From an uncultured Dehalococcoidia bacterium (GTDB lineage Bacteria > Chloroflexota > Dehalococcoidia > Tepidiformales > Tepidiformaceae): a stretch of 9,405 nucleotides of DNA. A program made the translations under genes and the position numbers. This document shows, piece after piece, positions 6,547 through 9,405 of this stretch. Where the stretch lies: assembly GCA_937954195.1 (NCBI GenBank), contig CALFYR010000015.1, positions 1 to 9,405 of the forward strand, in the 5' to 3' direction. The notes beneath the pieces were generated by a model, which saw nothing but the letters and a program-made list of their open reading frames with translations, did no database searches and was not told where the DNA came from. Position 1 is the first letter of the stretch. Each line of letters opens with the position of its first letter.

Positions 6547-7976
6547 TCGAAGTCGTACCGGATCCCGCCAACCCCGACGAAGCCATCCGTCAGGCGTAGC
6601 GAGATGGGTTCGGCGTCTTCGGGCACCACGAACACCGCGTACAACAACGCCTCGTCGCCTGAGCCGATGTCAGCCGGCGCGGCACGGTTCCCAACCGTCA
6701 CGATCTCCGCGCCCGTTGAGCGGCGGCGCTCCTCGCCATCCTCGTCCTCGTATTCGAACCGCAGGCGGGCGGCATCGGCTGCGATGCTCGCGGAGCCATC
6801 GCTCGCGTTGAAGATCCGCCATTCGAACACCACCACGCGTTCGCCACGGGCCGGCGCCAGGATGGGCACGAGACCCTCGCCCGGGTCTATCGCACGGTTC
6901 AACACGATGCCGATGAACCCGTCATCGTTGAAGCCCTCGGGCTCGAAGAACATCGGCTCCGCGGCCCGGCCTGCAACCAGTGCGTCGTAGTCCACGTCCT
7001 GGGTCTCCGGCCGGCCCCCAACGATAGCGGCGACCGTGATCAGCGCCGCGAACCCTCCACCGAGGAGCAGCCCGCCGATGCCCGAAGCGACGACGGTCGA
7101 CGGGTTCGCCGCGCCCGCGTCATCCGAAAGCGCGTACGGCGGATAGCGGTCGTTGAACGATGCGAGGTACCCCACCACCCGGAAGTACCAGCGCTGGACG
7201 CCGACCGAGAACTGGAACATCCCGCGCGGGTAGTTACCCGTGAACAGGATCGCGAACCACGCGAGCACGGTAACCACGAACACCGCGAGCGCCAGGAAGC
7301 TCAGCACGATGAACGTCGGGATGAGCAACAACCATTTCCAGAACAGCACTCGCCAGCGGCTCAGGAGGCCGGACGGTGGCTCGTCGTACTCGAGAAAGAC
7401 CGGGCTATCGTCCCGGGAGAAGCTCGGGAATTTATCCGTCAGGAGCGCGCCATACGACCACACCCGCGCCGAGTGTTCGTACGCGCCCGAAAGCCCGTGG
7501 AACAGCCAAAGCGGGTACTTCTTCCGCCAGAACACCGTGGTCCAGCCAATCACGAGCGCTGCGCTGATGAACTGCGAAACCATCCAGGCGAACAACCACG
7601 CCGGGATAATGAGGAACATCCGCAGCGCCGTCTTCCAGCGGCTCAGCCCCTCCGGGTAGGCCACATCGAACCGCATCGGGTAGCGGTCGGACGGCGGCGG
7701 CTCGCCGTGGTCCGCGTTGGCGGCGGGTGGCGGCGGCGGTGATGGTGGTGGTGCTTCCTCGTCCAGGGGCGGGGGCGGCATGGTTACCGGATCACCGACA
7801 GGTTCGGGAGCATCCTCCGCCGGCGGGCCCGGGCCAGGCACAGGTTCGCCCGGGTCCGGGCTCTCCGGCAGCCCGGCTTCAGCCTGCTGTTCCTCGGGCG
7901 GCCTGGCCCCGGTGGTCGAAGGCTCCCACGACCACGATGGCCGTTCGTCGGGTGGTTCGCCGGGCGGGTTCGTCAT
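6543..7976 (-). CDS. DUF4389 membrane protein with Pro-rich tail and Ig-like (DUF4352-like) C-terminal domain (477 aa)
   Basis: The start is ATG at 7976, preceded by AGGAG six bases upstream; a TTG five codons earlier is in frame but lacks such a site. Residues 1-97 are a low-complexity Pro/Glu/Asp-rich tail, probably cytoplasmic. Residues ~99-190 and ~205-283 are two DUF4389 units, each with a YP(L/M)xF-type opening or SRW, two hydrophobic segments, a TGxYPxG-like motif (FTGNYPRGMF, 245-254) and a closing DRYPPYAL/DKFPSF motif. The first unit is the more diverged. A further membrane segment (~298-320, Gly-rich) leads to a beta-rich domain (~340-477) with VVVFEWRIFN and ALLYAVFVVPEDA, like the DUF4352/Ig-like extracellular domains of other membrane proteins. 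DUF4389 has no established biochemical role, so I give none. It may be read with the upstream DUF4389 gene, though a strong hairpin lies between them. Its TAG stop shares CTAG with the protease stop. Confidence 0.88.
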   Translation of the reverse strand: MTNPPGEPPDERPSWSWEPSTTGARPPEEQQAEAGLPESPDPGEPVPGPGPPAEDAPEPVGDPVTMPPPPLDEEAPPPSPPPPPAANADHGEPPPSDRYPMRFDVAYPEGLSRWKTALRMFLIIPAWLFAWMVSQFISAALVIGWTTVFWRKKYPLWLFHGLSGAYEHSARVWSYGALLTDKFPSFSRDDSPVFLEYDEPPSGLLSRWRVLFWKWLLLIPTFIVLSFLALAVFVVTVLAWFAILFTGNYPRGMFQFSVGVQRWYFRVVGYLASFNDRYPPYALSDDAGAANPSTVVASGIGGLLLGGGFAALITVAAIVGGRPETQDVDYDALVAGRAAEPMFFEPEGFNDDGFIGIVLNRAIDPGEGLVPILAPARGERVVVFEWRIFNASDGSASIAADAARLRFEYEDEDGEERRRSTGAEIVTVGNRAAPADIGSGDEALLYAVFVVPEDAEPISLRLTDGFVGVGGIRYDFD

Positions 7977-7995
7977 GGCGCGCTCCTGCAAGGCA

Positions 7996-8023
7996 ATGGG
8001 CCGGCGCTTATGTGCCGGCCCAT
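7996..8023 (-). terminator. Hairpin between the two DUF4389 genes
   Basis: ATGGGCCGGCGC (7996-8007) and GTGCCGGCCCAT (8012-8023) pair over 12 positions (one G-T wobble) with loop TTAT. It begins 25 nt after the stop of the upstream DUF4389 gene and ends 19 nt before the next ATG (7976), just above its AGGAG site. On the minus strand TTGCCTTGC follows, so a U-tract is nearly absent. It may be a terminator or attenuator that sets the ratio of the two DUF4389 products, or a stabilising 3' structure. Confidence 0.5.
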
Positions 8024-8048
8024 CTGGTGTCGCTCGCCGCGGTTGATG

Positions 8049-8687
8049 CTAGTTCAGCGCGAACGGCGGGTACTGGTCCGTCAGCAGGAAAGCATACGCC
8101 GTGTAGCGCATGTTCCAGCGGTTGTACCCGGTGATGAACGAGTGCATCCCGGCCGGCACCGAACCCGTGAACAGCGCGATGAACCAGGAAATGAGCACCA
8201 CCACCTGCACCGCGATGTTGAGGAAGTAGATGATGATGTAGTGCGGGATGATCATGATGATCCGGAAGAACACCGTCAGCCGGTTACGGCCCGATTCCTG
8301 GGCAACGCCACCGAACCGCACCGGGTACGAATCATCCGGCCCGAGGGCGAACGGCGGGTACTTGTCGGTCAACAGCATCGCGTAGCCGCTCATGCGCGCC
8401 GACCAGTGGAACCAGTTCACAACGAAGTTCGCCATGCCCGCCGGGTAGCTCCCGGTGATGAGGATGATGAACCACGCCACCAGCGTGATGAGCGCCACCA
8501 CGATCCCGAGCAAGCCCACGATGATGGCGTGCGGGATGAGCAGCAGAATGCGGAAGAAGACGGTAAGCCGGCTTTGTGGAGCCGCGGGGTCGGCGTCGAA
8601 CGTGAATGGATAGGCCGGAGCCATCGACATGGGCGGGGTAACTCCTCGGCCGGCCGCCTCCTTGGCCTGCGCCGAATCGAAGCTCAC
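8049..8687 (-). CDS. Tandem-duplicated DUF4389 membrane protein (212 aa)
   Basis: The protein is almost entirely two DUF4389 units (residues 40-115 and 136-211) joined by a short linker with YPVRF. The units match at about 43 of 76 positions without gaps. Each has RLTVFFRI, a long hydrophobic stretch, TGSxPAGM, and LLTDxYPPFAL at its end. Each unit probably crosses the membrane once or twice with amphipathic flanks. No catalytic motif is visible and the family role is unknown. Start choice is open: GTG at 8687 has GGGGG about six bases upstream, while ATG at 8630 (residue 20) has GAGGAG about 11 bases upstream. The first ~25 residues are not conserved-looking, so either start keeps both units whole. 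It lies 70 bp downstream of purQ on the same strand, with its own likely promoter in that gap. Confidence 0.9.
   Translation of the reverse strand: MSFDSAQAKEAAGRGVTPPMSMAPAYPFTFDADPAAPQSRLTVFFRILLLIPHAIIVGLLGIVVALITLVAWFIILITGSYPAGMANFVVNWFHWSARMSGYAMLLTDKYPPFALGPDDSYPVRFGGVAQESGRNRLTVFFRIIMIIPHYIIIYFLNIAVQVVVLISWFIALFTGSVPAGMHSFITGYNRWNMRYTAYAFLLTDQYPPFALN
8055..8282 (-). repeat. DUF4389 unit 2 (intragenic tandem duplication)
   Basis: Codes for residues 136-211 of the 212-aa protein. It pairs with unit 1 (8343-8570), identical at about 43 of 76 residues. The start (RLTVFFRI) and end (YPPFAL) are the best kept; the middle of the membrane segments has drifted. Confidence 0.85.
8343..8570 (-). 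repeat. DUF4389 unit 1 (intragenic tandem duplication)
   Basis: Codes for residues 40-115 of the 212-aa protein. It is the upstream copy of the duplicated unit and aligns without gaps to unit 2 (8055-8282). Both copies begin RLTVFFRI and end with LLTDxYPPFAL. Confidence 0.85.
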
Positions 8688-8698
8688 GCTTCGCCCCC

Positions 8699-8728
8699 GT
8701 TGTAACCGCGCTTACACCTATTTGTAAA
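8699..8728 (-). promoter_or_regulatory. Promoter with three phased TGTAA half-sites upstream of the 212-aa DUF4389 gene
   Basis: On the minus strand TTTACA (8728-8723), an 18-bp spacer and TACAAC (8704-8699) make a plausible -35/-10 pair, with transcription expected to start a few bases before the GTG at 8687. TGTAA-type half-sites begin at 8701 (plus orientation), 8712 (inverted, TTACA) and 8723 (plus), spaced exactly 11 bp apart. They overlap the -10, the spacer and the -35. The segment is AT-rich in a GC-rich setting. This suggests a repressor operator on a dedicated promoter. Confidence 0.5.
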
Positions 8729-8738
8729 GGCTCCGCAA

Positions 8739-8754
8739 CGAGCAATGTCGCTCG
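8739..8754 (-). terminator. Small hairpin just after purQ
   Basis: CGAGC (8739-8743) and GCTCG (8750-8754) pair around a 6-nt loop, beginning 3 nt past the purQ stop. The stem is only 5 bp and the minus strand continues TTGCGG, so termination would be weak and read-through into the DUF4389 genes is likely. Confidence 0.25.
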
Positions 8755-8757
8755 AAA

Positions 8758-9405
8758 TCAGGCGAAGACCGTCATTGCGCCCCGGATGAACGACTCCCAG
8801 ATCCGGTTTCCGTCGGCTCCACCGACCAGCGCCTCCCCGGCGCGTTCGGGGTGCGGCATCATGCCGAGGACGTTTCCGCGGGCGTTGATAATCCCGGCGA
8901 TGTTGCGCGCGCTCCCGTTGGGGTTCGCCGCCGGTGTAACCTCACCCGCTTCGTCGCAGTACCGGAACACCACGCGCCCCGTCAGTTCGAGCTTGTCGAG
9001 CGTCTCCGGGTCGGCCGTGAAATTCCCTTCGCCGTGGCTAATGGGAATGCGGATGACTTCGCCATCGGGGATCCCGCTCACCCATGGGCTGGCCCCGCCT
9101 TCGCGGCGCAGGTGCACCCACTCGCACCGGAACTGCAGGCTCTGGTTCCGGATCAGCGCGCCCGGCAGCAGGTGGCTCTCGCACAGCACCTGAAACCCGT
9201 TGCAGATGCCGATGACCGGCTTCCCGGCCTCCGCGAAATCGACGACCGCTTCCATGATCGGCGAGAACCGCGCGATTGCCCCGGTCCGCAGGTAGTCCCC
9301 GTACGAAAATCCGCCGGGCAGCACCACGGCATCGTAGGCAGAAAGGTCCGTCTCGCGGTGCCAGAGGATGTCCGCCTGCTGTTCCAGCACGTTGTGCAAC
9401 ACGTG
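8758..9405 (-). CDS. purQ: Phosphoribosylformylglycinamidine synthase subunit PurQ (glutaminase), N-terminus beyond window
   Basis: PurQ is the class I glutamine amidotransferase subunit that releases ammonia from glutamine for PurL. The 215 visible residues include [20 protein letters not shown] (from about residue 30), the nucleophile elbow [11 protein letters not shown] (Cys68 in visible numbering), SHGEGNF, and MPHPERA with the His/Glu of the catalytic triad (about 185 and 187). Family members start with a 'VxVFPGSN' strand about 20-25 residues before the first visible residue. That strand is missing here, so the gene runs off the right edge. The GTG at 9402 is an internal Val codon, not a start. 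The C-terminus is complete (TGA at 8760-8758). purS often precedes purQ and might lie outside the window. Two DUF4389 genes follow it on the same strand, and its partner purL is about 3.5 kb away. Confidence 0.96.
   Translation of the reverse strand, partial: HVLHNVLEQQADILWHRETDLSAYDAVVLPGGFSYGDYLRTGAIARFSPIMEAVVDFAEAGKPVIGICNGFQVLCESHLLPGALIRNQSLQFRCEWVHLRREGGASPWVSGIPDGEVIRIPISHGEGNFTADPETLDKLELTGRVVFRYCDEAGEVTPAANPNGSARNIAGIINARGNVLGMMPHPERAGEALVGGADGNRIWESFIRGAMTVFA

Noticed and set aside
7682..7976. Pro-rich coding stretch as a DNA repeat or mobile remnant
   Set aside because: The GGC/GGT-rich plus strand only reflects Pro codons in the disordered tail; units are irregular with no target-site duplications.
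7977..7991. TTG start five codons upstream for the 477-aa DUF4389 protein
   Set aside because: The codons overlap the AGGAG site serving the ATG at 7976, and the TTG itself follows the hairpin with no SD.
8010..8705. 231-aa open frame on the plus strand opposite the small DUF4389 gene
   Set aside because: His/Arg/Asp-rich antisense shadow of a clear membrane protein; it runs through that gene's promoter and both duplicated units.
9400..9402. GTG as the start of purQ
   Set aside because: The frame stays open to the edge, and the family's N-terminal strand with the PGSN motif must precede this point, so the codon is an internal Val.

Overview
This is a GC-rich bacterial window with tightly packed genes on both strands. 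It carries two de novo purine-synthesis genes (purQ, cut by the right edge, and purL) and a set of membrane-protein genes. The organism is unlabelled. High GC, small-type PurL with separate PurQ, tandem DUF4389 membrane proteins and long palindromic intergenic hairpins would fit a Chloroflexota lineage (Dehalococcoidia/Tepidiformia-like). That is an inference from gene content; no marker gene here proves it.

Layout from left to right: (i) 1-390 (+), the C-terminal end of a probable TIM-barrel glycoside hydrolase whose start lies outside the window. (ii) 394-2823 (-), a large membrane protein joining a PAP2 lipid-phosphatase domain to a second membrane region and a PhoD-like metallophosphatase domain. 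A strong internal translation start sits exactly at the junction. (iii) 2824-3082, a 259-bp intergenic region with a perfect 13-bp-stem palindrome and weaker hairpins. (iv) 3083-5290 (-), purL. (v) 5291-5379, a divergent promoter region centred on a 30-bp inverted repeat. (vi) 5380-6546 (+), a site-2-protease-type M50 intramembrane metalloprotease with two CBS domains. (vii) 6543-7976 (-), a two-repeat DUF4389 protein with a Pro-rich cytoplasmic tail and an Ig-like ectodomain; its stop codon shares the same CTAG as the protease stop. (viii) 8049-8687 (-), a minimal tandem-duplicated DUF4389 protein. (ix) 8758-9405 (-), purQ, lacking its N-terminus at the window edge.

How the genes may work together: PurQ and PurL are subunits of the same enzyme, FGAM synthase. 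Here they are separated by about 3.5 kb holding two DUF4389 genes and a CBS-containing intramembrane protease. purL and the protease gene start back to back across a symmetric inverted repeat, so they may be co-regulated. CBS pairs often bind adenine nucleotides, so a link between purine status and intramembrane proteolysis is possible but speculative. No rRNA, tRNA, CRISPR array, insertion sequence or phage gene was seen. The best candidates for something undescribed are the PAP2-PhoD fusion with its internal start, the DUF4389/protease island between the pur genes, and two structured promoter regions (5338-5380 and 8699-8728).
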